Part shown: positions 36,628 through 47,211 of the stretch, in pieces
How positions within the stretch are numbered: the first letter of the stretch is position 1
Layout: each line of letters opens with the position of its first letter
NCBI GenBank assembly: GCA_004194705.1
Contig: SADC01000266.1
Coordinates: forward strand, 62,001-126,000
DNA: 64,000 nucleotides
Origin: Ditylenchus dipsaci
Taxonomy: Eukaryota > Nematoda > Chromadorea > Rhabditida > Anguinidae
Direction: 5' to 3'
Notes under the pieces: model-generated
The model's database searches: none
What the model saw: only the letters and a program-made list of their open reading frames with translations
Told to the model about the DNA's origin: nothing
Position numbers and translations under genes: made by a program

Positions 36628-39169
36628 CGATTCAGCTTGAGGACCAAGGCAAATTAAAAAAAAATAAAAATCAATCCCCAGGCAGAATCGTGGTAGGATG
36701 TTGTTAATTCAGTGGAGGGTTAGGGTTCAAGTGATACAACGATCCACACCGATTATTTAGGACACTGGTCGCAGCCGATTGCCGAAAAAGAAGTGACTTG
36801 GACGTTATGGTGCTCTATTTCTGCTGGCGTAACACCGTTTGAAGACTTTAAGACTCTATTACTACATCTCAAGAGCTATATATATGTGCTTTTTTGTTGT
36901 CCAGAATAAAGTTATTTGCCTGGATGTCTTTTTTAGTCGATGCATGGGAATTGTTGTTCGTGTCGCCAGTAACCAGTGCATTGTGTGGGACCGGGAGCTT
37001 ACCGCACCGGTCTCGTAAGCCGGTGCCGAAATTTTTAGATTCGGTGCTGTGAGTTGGTACCGGTGCAAAATTTTTTGAAGTCGGAACCGTAAGGCGATAC
37101 CGGTGTCAAAATTTTAAATTTCATTGCTGCGGCAACGGCACCGCTCACGTCACCGCACCGGTGCCGTGAGCGGTTCCGGTGGCAATAATTCGGTGTCATG
37201 AGCCGGTGATAAAAGTTTCAAGGTCGTTGCTGTGAGCTGGTGCCGGTGCCTCAATTCTGGATCTACAACACTGATAGTAACGGTTTGCGTGACTGGTAGA
37301 TCATCCTTAGGCAAATAATTTTTGAATACCCTGTCTACACGGTGTTATCATTCAACCTTTTTTAGGCCGTCGGATATAAAAAGTTTAATCTCTACTTTCG
37401 GCATTTAGTAAGATGCGAACATTTTCCACCGATATTTTTTGAGATGCTCAGACGGACGGTAAGTGCTGTAAATCCCGGCACAGCCTAAGATTCTGGCATC
37501 TGTTTTGACTGTTTTTGATTGAAATGTGGAGTTTGAAAAATTTACTGTCGGGCTATCTACGTTTTTAACTAGAGGATATTAACCTTGTTCATTGTTTTAT
37601 CATATTCTCTTACTCCGTTTCAGCACCCAGGTTTTGAAGTACCCCGTAGATCTTGATACAACCAACCCCTTTTTTGAAAATAGGGGCAAGGTGGATTGTA
37701 TCGAGAAACGCGGTTATGTGTACGGAAAGCGATAGGTGAAATCGAAAACCTCGCAATTTTCTAGACTGGACTGATGAATAAGGTTCGACAAAATACTTCA
37801 AAAGTGGCAAAATTAAATGTATTTTTAACACCAAATTCACACCTATCTGAGCCGCCGGCAATTCCCAATCCTAATTGGGCACCATTTCTGCGTTGCAATT
37901 TCACATTGACTACACCATACAGAGGAATTGTAGCTTTTCGATATGGGCTTGTAGAGCAAGAGGCTGTTTGAGAGCATAATGAGAAATTGTTTGGATGCAG
38001 GGAGATTTCCTTTCCAGTAGGTTTTGTCGCGGAGCACCGATCACGGCTTGACTTCCTCAAAAAAACAGTAAAAAAATCAATTATAAATGGACAACTGAAT
38101 TCAACCTCTCTAAAGTCCTGTCTCTTTCTGAGGAATTTTCGCAGTCATGGCGACTAGCTGTCAATACATCATTTCCATGCTTTCCTGCTGAAAAAAATAT
38201 CTTTAGATTGGTCACAAACGCGGCGATTTTTTAGTTTTATAATTGGATCTGTCAGTTTAGTTAACTATTTTTGGCCTTCTTGATCTAGTTCACTGGTCGA
38301 GATTTATATTCGGACACAAAGACAACTCCTTATTTTTAGGGGCCTGTAGTAGGCACTATCAATCAACTGAAAAATACGGTGAACTTTGGAATTTGGTTGA
38401 CTGTGTGTCGCGACTCGATTTAAAAGCAACTACAAAAATAAAGCGACTACGAAAATAATAACAAAATTAAACGACGGCGCGCGCAGCGCTCCGGGCCCTG
38501 GAAACTAGATTATTTTACAATCTGAGAGGTATTTTTGTTCGGAATTTGTTGTCAATAAAGAATGTTATTTGTAAAAAGCTCTCATCAGCGTAAAGTGGAG
38601 TAGGAAAGCAAAAACTACGTTCCCAATAACGTACACTCTGAAGCCGGTCCCTTGGAGTTACGTTAATGGGATTTTGACTTTACATGATTCCGAGCAAGAC
38701 TCATGATCAAAAATGGATTTAGAGAGTCTTTTTGCCTAGCTCCAGTGACCAAAAACGGGGTAGAATACCCTTTCCTTTTTAGCAAATTTTCAAAAAATTT
38801 GCATTATACGTCATATTAACGGGTACGCGACAATTCAGTCCCGGGACGATTCACGCCCGGGACAATTCACGCCCGGGACAATTCACGCCCGTGGACAATT
38901 CACGCCCGGGACAATTCACGCCCGGGACGATTCACGCCGCAGGACAATTCACGCCCTAGATAATTCACATTAGGTAACTTTATTTATTTACTTTTCTATT
39001 TATCAAACCGTCTAAATCACCCAGAATCGGGGTAATGAGGTAGCTACACACCCTGAAGGGTTTAGTTATTTAGTTAACTCTGACTCGCACCCTCACTCTC
39101 ACCCACAGGAAAAGACACTTTCCGTGAAGATTTCGCAAGAATTTTAATTTTTAGTCTGAACCAACCAAA

Positions 39170-39459
39170 TCAAGTGGTCTTCCACTTAGATCAAAATTAT
39201 TTTTTTTTTCGGGTTCCAAAACTTGCTTTCTGGACTAATTCGGGCATGCTGAAGATGGTTTGATAGTGGGTAAATGCCGTTTTGAAGGGTATTTTTGAGT
39301 TTTGGTAAAATCAATTGTACTCGAATACCCAAAAAACATCAAACAAAACCTTATTTTACTATTATCAAAGCATCTTCAACATGTCCGAATTAATACAGAA
39401 AACAGGTTTTGGAACATGAAAACGTAAAAAAATTTGCTCCAAGTGGTCGACCACTTGGT
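39170..39459. repeat. CCAAGTGG-family palindrome, copy 4
   Basis: Nested in the CCCGGGACAATTCACG element. Ends TCAAGTGGTCTTCCACTT and CCAAGTGGTCGACCACTTGG, inner sequence GAAGATGGTTTGATAGTG shared with the other copies. Confidence 0.6.
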
Positions 39460-39671
39460 TTTGTTGTACCCAAATAGTCGTACCCAGGTTGGGGAACTTA
39501 GGTAGTGTAGTGATACCGGGTAGTAATATTTTGGTCTTGTAAAGAACTTTTAAAAGTTAGAATTTTTTCTATGATCCAACCTCAATTCTGCTGAATAACC
39601 CATGCATCAACAAAACCAAGTGGTCGTCCACTTGGAGCAAAAATTTTTTACGTTTTTCATGTTAAAATAGT

Positions 39672-39966
39672 GCGCAGGTTCGATCCCACGCAGTGGCGCG
39701 CAATTTTGTTTGGCTTGTTTGGCCAGTTCTAGGGGGATTAGACTTTTTAACGTCAGATTCGGAATCACAGACCCAAATTACCCCTAGAACTGGTCAAACA
39801 AGTCAATAAATAGTATGTCACCACTTGGGATCGAACCTGCAACACTATTTGGGCCAAAAACGTGAATGCTTACGCACTGCGCCATGTAGCCTAGATGTTG
39901 AAACCTTAACGGCTTTTCCCCTCTTTTAACACCACCGGAATTCGAACCTGTAACCTATTAGCGCAT
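39672..39966. promoter_or_regulatory. Cluster of tRNA-like pol III promoter motifs
   Basis: GCAGGTTCGATCCCACG is at about 39675 (plus). On the minus strand, TGGCGCAGTGCGTAAGC (A box, about 39871-39887) stands 40 nt before GGTTCGATCCC (B box, about 39826-39836), spaced as in a tRNA-derived gene, but the arms do not fold into a good cloverleaf. A third, CAGGTTCGAATTCC (minus), is at about 39950. These are SINE-type or degraded tRNA sequences. Confidence 0.5.
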
Positions 39967-40675
39967 CAATTTAACAGACATCATTAACCACGATATAAAT
40001 TTAGCGCCGAGAATTATCCAGGGGCGTGAATTATGTAGGGGCGTGAATTGTCCTGGGCGTGAATCGTGCGGGGCGTGAATTGTCCCGGGCGTGAATTGTC
40101 CCCGGCGTGAATTGTCCCGAGCGTGAATTGTCCCGGGCGTGAATCGTCCCGGGCGTGAATTGTCCGTGTACTCATATTAACTGCGTCCAAATTTGGACGC
40201 AGTTAGAGGACCATACTTGTTGATGACAATGGGAATTTGGTAAATTCAAATGCGCGCGGACACTTTTTTTACTCCAAAAATACTTTTTGAATTATGTGTT
40301 GTTGGAGGTTCGTACCAGTGTTTTCAAAAATAAGAATGAGAATCACCAGAATGAGAAGGATTTCACAGTGATAATGAGAATGAGAAGCAGAAATTTTCAA
40401 AATGAGAATGAGAAAGTAGTCAAAATGAGAATGAGAAGCAAAATGCTTCTCATTCTCATTTTGACTATTTTCTCATTCTCATGTTACTCTGATTTCTGCT
40501 TCTCATTCTCATGTTGAACACTTTTCATTCTCGTTCTCATCTCATTCTCGTTTCTCATTCTCATTCTCACTTTCGTTTCTGCCTCTCATTCTCATTTTGA
40601 AAAGCTTCTCATTCTAATAGTCTTTTCTATTACGATCTGGCTCATGCATTCATCTGTTTATCTTTCTCTGTTTAG

Positions 40676-41065
40676 GCTATTATTCGCATTGGACTATTTA
40701 TCAAGCTAGTTGTGTTCTCGACTCTGCCTCTGATGTTTTGAGCAATTGACGAAGTCAGAGAAGCGGTAGGCACTTTTATGGTAGTTCCGTTTCTTAATGT
40801 CAGATTTTAAAGGAAACCAGTCCGTCTACCAAAGAATATCGCGTTGGAACAAACGCTGTGATAATGCAAACTCTTCGCACTATGTCGAGTGTTCGCGTGG
40901 TTCTGACTCCAGCTGCTGGTTCTCCTTAATATAACGTAGGCATTCACACAGTGTGTGCATAAATTATCTGATATTTTTCAGGCTGTGATCGTGAAGCCCC
41001 TGATTTTCGAAAACATGGCTGCCTATATCGCTAGTGATGATGGACTCTCGGGAAACTTCGCCTGA
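40676..41065 (+). CDS. Possible terminal exons of the novel gene, lying inside a transposon
   Basis: Exon 10 (acceptor CTGTTTAG at 40668-40675; donor AAGCG|GTAGGC at 40766) joins exon 9 in phase 0 and reads AIIRIGLFIKLVVFSTLPLM-F before TGA at 40739. This 21-residue hydrophobic run after RRIM looks like a C-terminal membrane anchor. Past the stop the same frame goes on AIDEVREA, then (exon 11, 40813-40935) ETSPSTKEYRVGTNAVIMQT and LRTMSSVRVVLTPAAGSP before TAA at 40927, then (exon 12, from 40982) AVIVKPLIFENMAAYIASDD and GLSGNFA to TGA at 41063. The one frame holds two internal stops. Either exons 11-12 are untranslated, or the stops are errors. All three lie inside the element 40316-42493. 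Confidence 0.45.
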
Positions 41066-41143
41066 AGAGAAAGCCGGCTTGAATGATTCTCATCAATTGT
41101 TATGGTTCTTTATGCCTTTTAAATCGTCACATATGACTTGTTG

Positions 41144-41149
41144 AATAAA
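41144..41149 (+). promoter_or_regulatory. Poly(A) signal AATAAA
   Basis: The AATAAA is 79 nt after the last stop of the exon 12 frame and supports a transcript end on the plus strand here. A palindromic MITE begins directly after, at about 41166. Confidence 0.5.
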
Positions 41150-41165
41150 TTGGGCTAATTTGAGG

Positions 41166-41519
41166 AACACCCACCCCAGTCAATTTTGAACGCCCACTCC
41201 ATTTAATTTAGTAATACGCCCCTAATGCTACCCCACAATTGAAAGCTTAGAGTGTTAGCTACACGATGATGTAAAAATTTCTTCGTTCAGTTCACTAAAA
41301 TCAATTTATTTTGATAAAAAAAAGCCTAGAACCATTTCGAATATTTCATTTTCTTTTCGAGGCCATTTTTATTAAAATAAATTGATTTTAGTAAACTGAA
41401 CGAAGAAATTTTTACATCATCGTGTAGCTAACACTCTAAGCTTTCAATTGTGGGGTAGCATTAGGGTGTATTTATAAATTAAATGGAGTGGGCGTTCCAA
41501 AATTGACTGGGGTGGGTAT
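41166..41519. repeat. Palindromic MITE with ACCCACCCCAGTCAATTTT ends
   Basis: CACCCACCCCAGTCAATTTTG is mirrored by CAAAATTGACTGGGGTGGGT-type sequence. The inner arms are almost identical (GCTTAGAGTGTTAGCTACAC, AACTGAACGAAGAAATTTTT). Nested in the element 40316-42493. Confidence 0.7.
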
Positions 41520-42570
41520 ACCGAAATTGATTGGGGCGGGTGTTCCGAAACTGTTCCATAAATTGTTCATGAAAATCGTTCTTTTAACTTTGCTCTACTT
41601 TACACACGAATGGTGTTGTAAGTGGTGTGGTCAAGTTGGTGGTATGTTTGTTGTATGACTAAACTCCATTTCTAGCGATATTTTCATACTAAGCGGGTCT
41701 CTTTTTGGTTACTATAGGTTTGCAGAGCCAAAAAAATTTTACAGTATCAAAAGCACCAAAATTTTAGATATTTTATGTTTTCACAGAGTTATTTGATATA
41801 TCTGAGATTCAGATGGTTTTGACCACAGGATAATTTTCACGTACGGGTTTTCACGTCCAAGTGAGCCAAGACCATATCCAACAGGTTCTGGACATTGAAT
41901 ACGAGATCAGGAATATGGACTCAGGGCAATGGAGGGTGTATCGGAACGACTAAGGTATATAAAAACCTCTTAAGGTGGATCAGGACCACTCAGGATCCTC
42001 TTAAAGAAAAAGGTTTGTAAGGAAAAATAGTTTGTTCCTGAAACCAGATAAATGACTAACTATTTTCTTTTTTAACTATTTTCTCATCCTCATGAAATAG
42101 TTAATGAATAAATAGAGAACATGAGGATTAGAAAATAGCTAACATGAGCATGAGAATGAGAAAACAGTTGACTAAAGAATGAGAAATGAAAGTGAGAATG
42201 AGAAACGAAAGTGAGAATGAGAATGAGAAGCAGAAATGAGAATAACATGAGAATGAGAAAGTTTTCAACATGAGAATGAGAATGAGAAAATAGTCAACAT
42301 GAGAATGAGAATGAGAAACAGAAATGAGAGTAACATGAGAATGAGAACGAGAATGAGAAAGTAGTCAAAATGAGAATGAGAAACATTATACTTCTCATTC
42401 TCATGTTGACTATTTTCTCATTCTCATGTTACTCTCATTTCTGCTTCTCATTCTTCTCATTCTCATTTATGCTTCTCATTATTGAAAACACTGGTTCGTA
42501 CTCGTTTGCGCGCACTCATTTGCGCGCAACTCATTTGGGCTGTACGAAGTTTCGTAACAGGACAATTTCG

Positions 42571-43138
42571 GGAGCAATATTATTATAACCACCTCACTCA
42601 ATTTTAGTATAACCACCCCACTCAATTTTACTATAACCACCCCACTCAATTTTAGTATAACACAAATAGTACACATTTTACTATAACCACCCCACTCGAT
42701 TTTACTATAACCACCCCACTCAATTTTAGTATAACCACCCCACTCAATTTTACTATAACCACCCCTCAATTTTAGTATAACACAAATAGTACACATTTTA
42801 CTATAACCACCCCACTCGATTTTACTATAACCACCCCACTCAATTTTACTATAGCCACCCCACTCGATGTTGATCAAAAAAAATTATTTATTCAATAGGC
42901 GTACAACTAAACCATGGCTACAGATAATAAGAAAAGACATATTGAGTGGGGTGGTTATAGTAAAATTGAGTGGGGTGGTTATAGTAAAATGTGTACTATT
43001 TGTGTTATACTAAAATTGAGTGGGGTGGTTATAGTAAAATTGAGTGGGTGGTTATACTAAAATTGAGTGGGGTGGTTATACTAAAATTGAGTGGGTGGTT
43101 ATACTAAAATTGAGTGGTGGTTATAATAATATTTAGCC
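42571..43138. mobile_element. Foldback element with CCACCCCACTCAATTTTA arms (8 bp duplication)
   Basis: The ends are GGAGCAATATTATTATAACC and, reversed, GGCTAAATATTATTATAACC. The arms are tandem (C)CACCCCACTCAATTTTACTATAA units (42590-42860 and 42945-43125), with a 80-nt centre at about 42865-42940. Target duplication CAATTTCG is exact (42563-42570 and 43139-43146). Confidence 0.85.
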
Positions 43139-43420
43139 CAATTTCGTAACAGCGAACTTTCGTAACAAATTTTTTCGTAACAGCAATTTTTCGTAAGAAA
43201 TTTCTCGTATACTTAGTTCAGTTTTCAAGTTTTCACTAACTATGCCGTCTCTTCTTATTCTTAGTTCATTTTTTAATCCGCCCTCAATCATCCCATATGT
43301 TCTCAGTGATCTTTATCTACCCTTAATGGTCACGAATGGTCCTGATCATCACTCAACAGTCTTGATCCACTAACTTTGTTGGAATATAATAATAAAAAAC
43401 AGGATTTATATAAGTGATCC

Positions 43421-43494
43421 AGGTAGCTCAGTGGTGTAGCAGCGTAGTGCGGTGAATATCGGTCTCAAGTTCGATTCCCGTGTCTGCTGTGTTA
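43421..43494 (+). promoter_or_regulatory. tRNA-like sequence or SINE head
   Basis: GGTAGCTCAGTGGTGTAGC (A box TAGCTCAGTGGT) is followed after 30 nt by CAAGTTCGATTCCCG (B box). This is the best pair of pol III boxes in the window. The acceptor and T stems do not pair well and no convincing anticodon arm is seen, so it is not called a tRNA gene. Confidence 0.5.
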
Positions 43495-43629
43495 TTTTTG
43501 ATCATTTATTTTTAATAAATATAAATGATTAAAAAAATAATTTCGGAATTAAAAAAGTGTCCCGCGCGCATTTGAAATTTCCAAATTCCCATTGTCATCT
43601 ACAAGTATGGTCCTTTAACATAACGTATA

Positions 43630-44470
43630 CGTACCCAATTTTTGACCAGGATTTTCGAGTTAAGGTCATTTTTTATTTACAATTCGAAAATTTTCCAGGT
43701 GTTGAAAATATATCCGCTTGGGATTAAAAGAGGTTATGCGGTATGTTAAAGAATACGGTATGAATGTTTTGGTCAATTTTTATGTATTTCATGAGGTTTT
43801 TCAAACAATATTTTGATTCTGATAACATTTTAGGATTCTGCGTGAAAATTTGGCCGAAAAATGTGTTAACAGATGAGATATCCTCAATAAAAAATGCGGT
43901 AAATAAGAAAATAACAATGGTCGAAAAATCCCACGCAACAAGCACCCTCCTTTGATTACAATATTAAATTTAAAATTTAAAAAGTTTTCGAAAAAAGTCA
44001 TACTTCATCCAAAATGCCTTCCTTAATTTAAACCTATTAAAATCAGGTCAGAAGAGTTGCAAGGAGCTGTGATACCTTATAAAGCAGAATGGTGCAAATT
44101 TCCTGTGTGGTCTACTCAAAATAGCCATATCTCAACTTCCTGTGAATTTTCCAACTTATTGAGATTTTGGAAGACATTTAGGTATACAACCGACTCAGTA
44201 CATTTTTTTGAATTTTCGCCTTCTCAAATTTCGGTTATTTGTGTGATTTTTACTTTTATAATTTATACGAAGCCTTGGGCGCAGAGTAGGCCAGCGCACG
44301 TTAGGACAGGTTCAAATGTGTGTTTCAAACAAGCGAAAAATTGAAACTCAAAATTCGAAAAATTTACCGAGTCAATTTTGTATCGAGTCGTATGTCAGTC
44401 GGCTTTTTGGCTTCAATGAATTATTTGAACCGAATTATTTTTCAAAAACTTTTTTTTTCAAAACATGGTT
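43630..44470. other. AT-rich intergenic stretch
   Basis: It contains several short open frames on both strands, none with codon-like composition. The piece GGCCAGCGCACGTTAGGACAGG (about 44291) is a fragment of the repeat seen at 60430-60520. Confidence 0.45.
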
Positions 44471-44522
44471 AATTTTTGTCTAAAAGTTCCAAAAATGAAT
44501 CATTTCATCCTTCTTCCACTAC

Positions 44523-44940
44523 CTTGTCTAGCCGTAAAAACAACAAGTTTTGGCGGAAGTGTTGTTGTAGGTGGATAATTATCCGGATTCTCATATGGCT
44601 TAGTCGGCCTTTGCAAAAAGTTGTAATAGTCTTGAGGACTTGCAGTGCTATTCCATAGTAGCGAAAACTGTTGCGCGCATACTCTTGCCTAGATGCTTTT
44701 TCACTGTCCGCCCTTGTTCTTCTGCCAATTAGTGGTTTGTTCCAGAGTTCATTGACCAGGAACTCGTCCTCTTCCTCGGATTCTGCCTTTTTATCGCCAC
44801 CAAAACAGCAATTGCTCGAGTTAGTGCCATTTGCTACTGCTCCACTACCACTTAGCACTTTTTGAAAGGCTGGCTGCTTGTTTTTCCTCCGTTTCGCCAA
44901 GCACAACATCCAGTGGTCGGACTGGTTGACCCGATTGGGA
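44523..44940 (-). CDS. Exon of an unidentified gene
   Basis: The minus strand is open for 400 nt with two frame changes: RPLDVVLGETEEKQA, then FQKVLSGSGAVANGTNSSNC, CFGGDKKAESEEEDEFLVNE, LWNKPLIGRRTRADSEKASR and QEYARNSF, and then TASPQDYYNFLQRPTKPYEN and PDNYPPTTTLPPKLVVFTAR. The donor is CAAG|GTAGTG at 44521-44522. The two parts are acidic and proline-rich, and the second is the better frame downstream. I recognise no domain. The upstream acceptor is uncertain (CAACCAG near 44925 is one option). It may belong with the exon at 55442-55590 on the same strand, but this is only by proximity. Confidence 0.55.
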
Positions 44941-45693
44941 CAGTATTTTCAACCATTTAGCAGGGGTTGAAGTGTGTGATTAATCATGGCAAATATATGG
45001 CACGTTTTTGTGTTGATGGTCAATTTTTCAAATCATTGAAAACATTTAGTTTGGAAATAAAAATTGGGCAAGCCTGCAAAGATCAAGCATGAAACAAGTA
45101 AGAGAATAGCTAATATAAAAAGGACAATAATTTTTTGCGGCCAATTTGGCCTCATAATTTTATTTGAAAAAAGTACTGAAAAATTATTTTGACCCTTGAT
45201 GGAGAAAAATTCAAAATTCTTAGGTCCTGCGTTATGGCAAAAAATTAGCAATGTAATGAGCGAAAAAAACAGCAAAATACCGTATTCTTTCTAATAGAAG
45301 ACCCCTTACCCTGGTTCAAAATCGTGTTCTTGGACTCGTGTTTTTGACCGGATTTGTGATTACTGCTCTTAAGCAAGCTACCACTTATTTTGTAGATAGT
45401 GAGATGAGCTACAAAGCGGGTGGAAATTTGCCTACGAGAAGACTTCAAACAGTGGGTCAAAACACAATGCCAAAAACACGATTTTGAACTAAGAGGAGGG
45501 GGGGGGTTTCTACAGGGTTCGCCAAATTTTTGTCCGATTTTATTTCGGCCATATCTTTCTGATTTATTGTGTCTTGACGAGATCTTTTTTTATTAGATAG
45601 CCAAGACTCTAGGCAGCAGAACGACACATCATTCGTCCCTTTCATTCATATTTACATTTTGTGTGGACTTGTTAAACTTTTGATTGATTTCAG

Positions 45694-46890
45694 CGCAAAA
45701 TTGAATACTCGATCGAGCAAAAAGTGTGGACAGTCATCTGGTACGGAAGGCATAGATCTCCGAAGCAAGTGCAAGTCGAGTATCGCGGAAAGTATGGAAG
45801 AAACGCCAGAGCGCCAGAAAGAAAGCTAATGAAGAAATGGAGGCAAAAGATCTTCGAAACAGGAAGCGTCAACAGAAGAAAGAAGACAAAGACAAGGTGA
45901 TGAAATGATTTGCTTAATGTGTTAATGTTTTGTTTCAGGTGAGTCCGAACTCAGCTAACCGAAGAAGATGTCATCGCCAAGTTCCGAGAAGACGTTCATC
46001 TTACTCCTGGAAAAGCGTCGAAGAAAGAAAGAATGCCATCGCCGACAACAATCCGAAGGATTCTCAAGGACAGGAAGTTCCATCCTTTCAAGATAATGCT
46101 CAGACAAGAAATCGAGCCGAGTGTCCAACAGAAGATAATCGACTTTACCAACGCTCAGCTAGCTCTCGTGGAACAGGATAATGATTTCTTTGACAAGCTA
46201 ATGTTCTCAGACGAATCGCATTTTCATCTTCATGGATCGGTGAACCATCACAACTTCCGCTACTGGTCAGATCAGAATCCGCATCGGTACCAAGAAGCTC
46301 CATTGCATTCTCCTCGTGTTACAGTCTGGGCAGCTATCGGTGCAAGAGGAACAGTCGGGCCAATCTCCATCGAAGAAAATGTCAACCACGAGAATTATCT
46401 GAATCTTCTTCGCCGTCAATTCTTTCCTATCGTTTAACAGTGGCCGGACAATGCATCAGCTCAAATGGTCTTTATGCAAGATGGGGCTCCTCCTCATTAT
46501 CATTTAGATGTCTTCCGTTGGCTCAACAGGATTTTTGCAATCGTTGGATGGGAAGAAGCTCAGTCAACCATCCTGCCCCATAAGCTTGGCCACCGTATTC
46601 GCCTGACCTAACGCTGTGTGGCTTCTTTCTGTGGGGATGGATCAAGTCTATCTGGATGGGTCAAGTCTATCGCCCTCAGCCTGCCGGTCTCGAAGAACTG
46701 AAGAGAAGAATCGTCCGAGCATTCCAAGAAATTCCTCCTGATATGGTACAGGGAGCAATGAACAGCTATGGCCGTCGACTTCAACGATGTATCAAAGTGC
46801 AAGGAAGAAGCGTGGAACAAGCATTTGGAAGCATCGAATGGAATTTCCTTATTTTTGCTGTTCGAATTGTTTATTGTTTTTGTTGATGTT
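45694..46890 (+). pseudogene. mariner/Tc1-superfamily transposase (broken)
   Basis: N-terminal helix-turn-helix: KIEYSIEQKVWTVIWYGRHR and SPKQVQVEYRGKYG, then WRQKIFETGSVNRRKKTKTR (45697-45896). After a 42-nt intron: RTQLTEEDVIAKFREDVHLT (45944 onward), ERMPSPTTIRRILKDRKFHP, then the catalytic part with FSDESHFHLHGSVNHHNFRY (first Asp, about 46205-46265), VTVWAAIGARGTVGP, MQDGAPPHYHLDVFRWLNRI (second Asp, about 46471), and DLTLCGFFLWGWIKS (third acidic residue, frame-shifted, about 46602-46650), with AGLEELKRRIVRAFQEIPPD to the end. In-frame TGA at 45940, TAA at 46436 and a frame change near 46590-46650 make it inactive as read. Confidence 0.9.
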
Positions 46891-47211
46891 GGAAAAAGTT
46901 GGCGCTACCTGGATATACCTCCGCCCCCCCCCCAAAATTTTTTTAAAGTGCTTCCAAACACCTTATATCGACCTAAAATGGCCTCAAGAGTTCAAAAAGG
47001 CATTATTTTTTAGTTTTGGTCAATAAAATTTGAGTTTTGGGACCACCAAAATCACCCATTTTGACCATTTTTAAAGGATTTAGGTCTGTATTTGGGTGGA
47101 AATGGACCAAAAAGGACAAATTTTTAACAAAAAGGAAGATGTTGAACATAGTTTTGTTGACTGGGGCTACCGCATAAATAAACTCTGGTATGCATGCTTT
47201 TCATGCATCTA

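Larger units (their letters stand above)
38821..40172. mobile_element. Foldback element with CCCGGGACAATTCACG arms (9 bp duplication)
   Basis: Left array 38828-38966 of GGGACAATTCACGCCC units; right array 40005-40168 of the same unit reversed. The ends are GGGTACGCGACAATTC and, reversed, AGTACACGGACAATTC. Target duplication CATATTAAC is exact (38812-38820 and 40173-40181). The centre has a CCAAGTGG palindrome and three tRNA-like B boxes. No coding sequence was seen. Confidence 0.85.
40316..42493. mobile_element. hAT-type foldback with GAGAATGAGAA arms, enclosing exon-like sequence
   Basis: Ends CAGTGTTTTCAA and TTGAAAACACTG are perfect and typical of hAT. The arms are arrays of GAGAATGAGAA(C/G) units (about 40328-40620 and 42085-42480), and the target duplication GTTCGTAC is exact (40308-40315 and 42494-42501). 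The centre has spliced exons, an AATAAA and a palindrome at 41166-41519. No transposase was seen. Confidence 0.83.
40203..43618. mobile_element. Large MITE or foldback with TTAGAGGACCATACTTGT ends
   Basis: TTAGAGGACCATACTTGT at the left and the reversed ACAAGTATGGTCCTTTAA at the right, each followed inward by ATGACAATGGGAATTTGG and AAATGCGCGCGGACAC. The elements 40316-42493 and 42571-43138 lie inside. The end sequence belongs to the TTTAAAGGACCATG group (53063, 62170, 36390). Confidence 0.65.

Noticed and set aside
43421..43494. Functional tRNA gene
   Set aside because: A and B boxes are good, but acceptor and T stems do not pair and there is no clear anticodon loop. A SINE head or relic is more likely.
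44057..44344. 95-codon plus-strand frame
   Set aside because: Its 3' part is a fragment of the GGCCAGCG-ACGTTAGGACAG repeat, and there is no support for the remainder.
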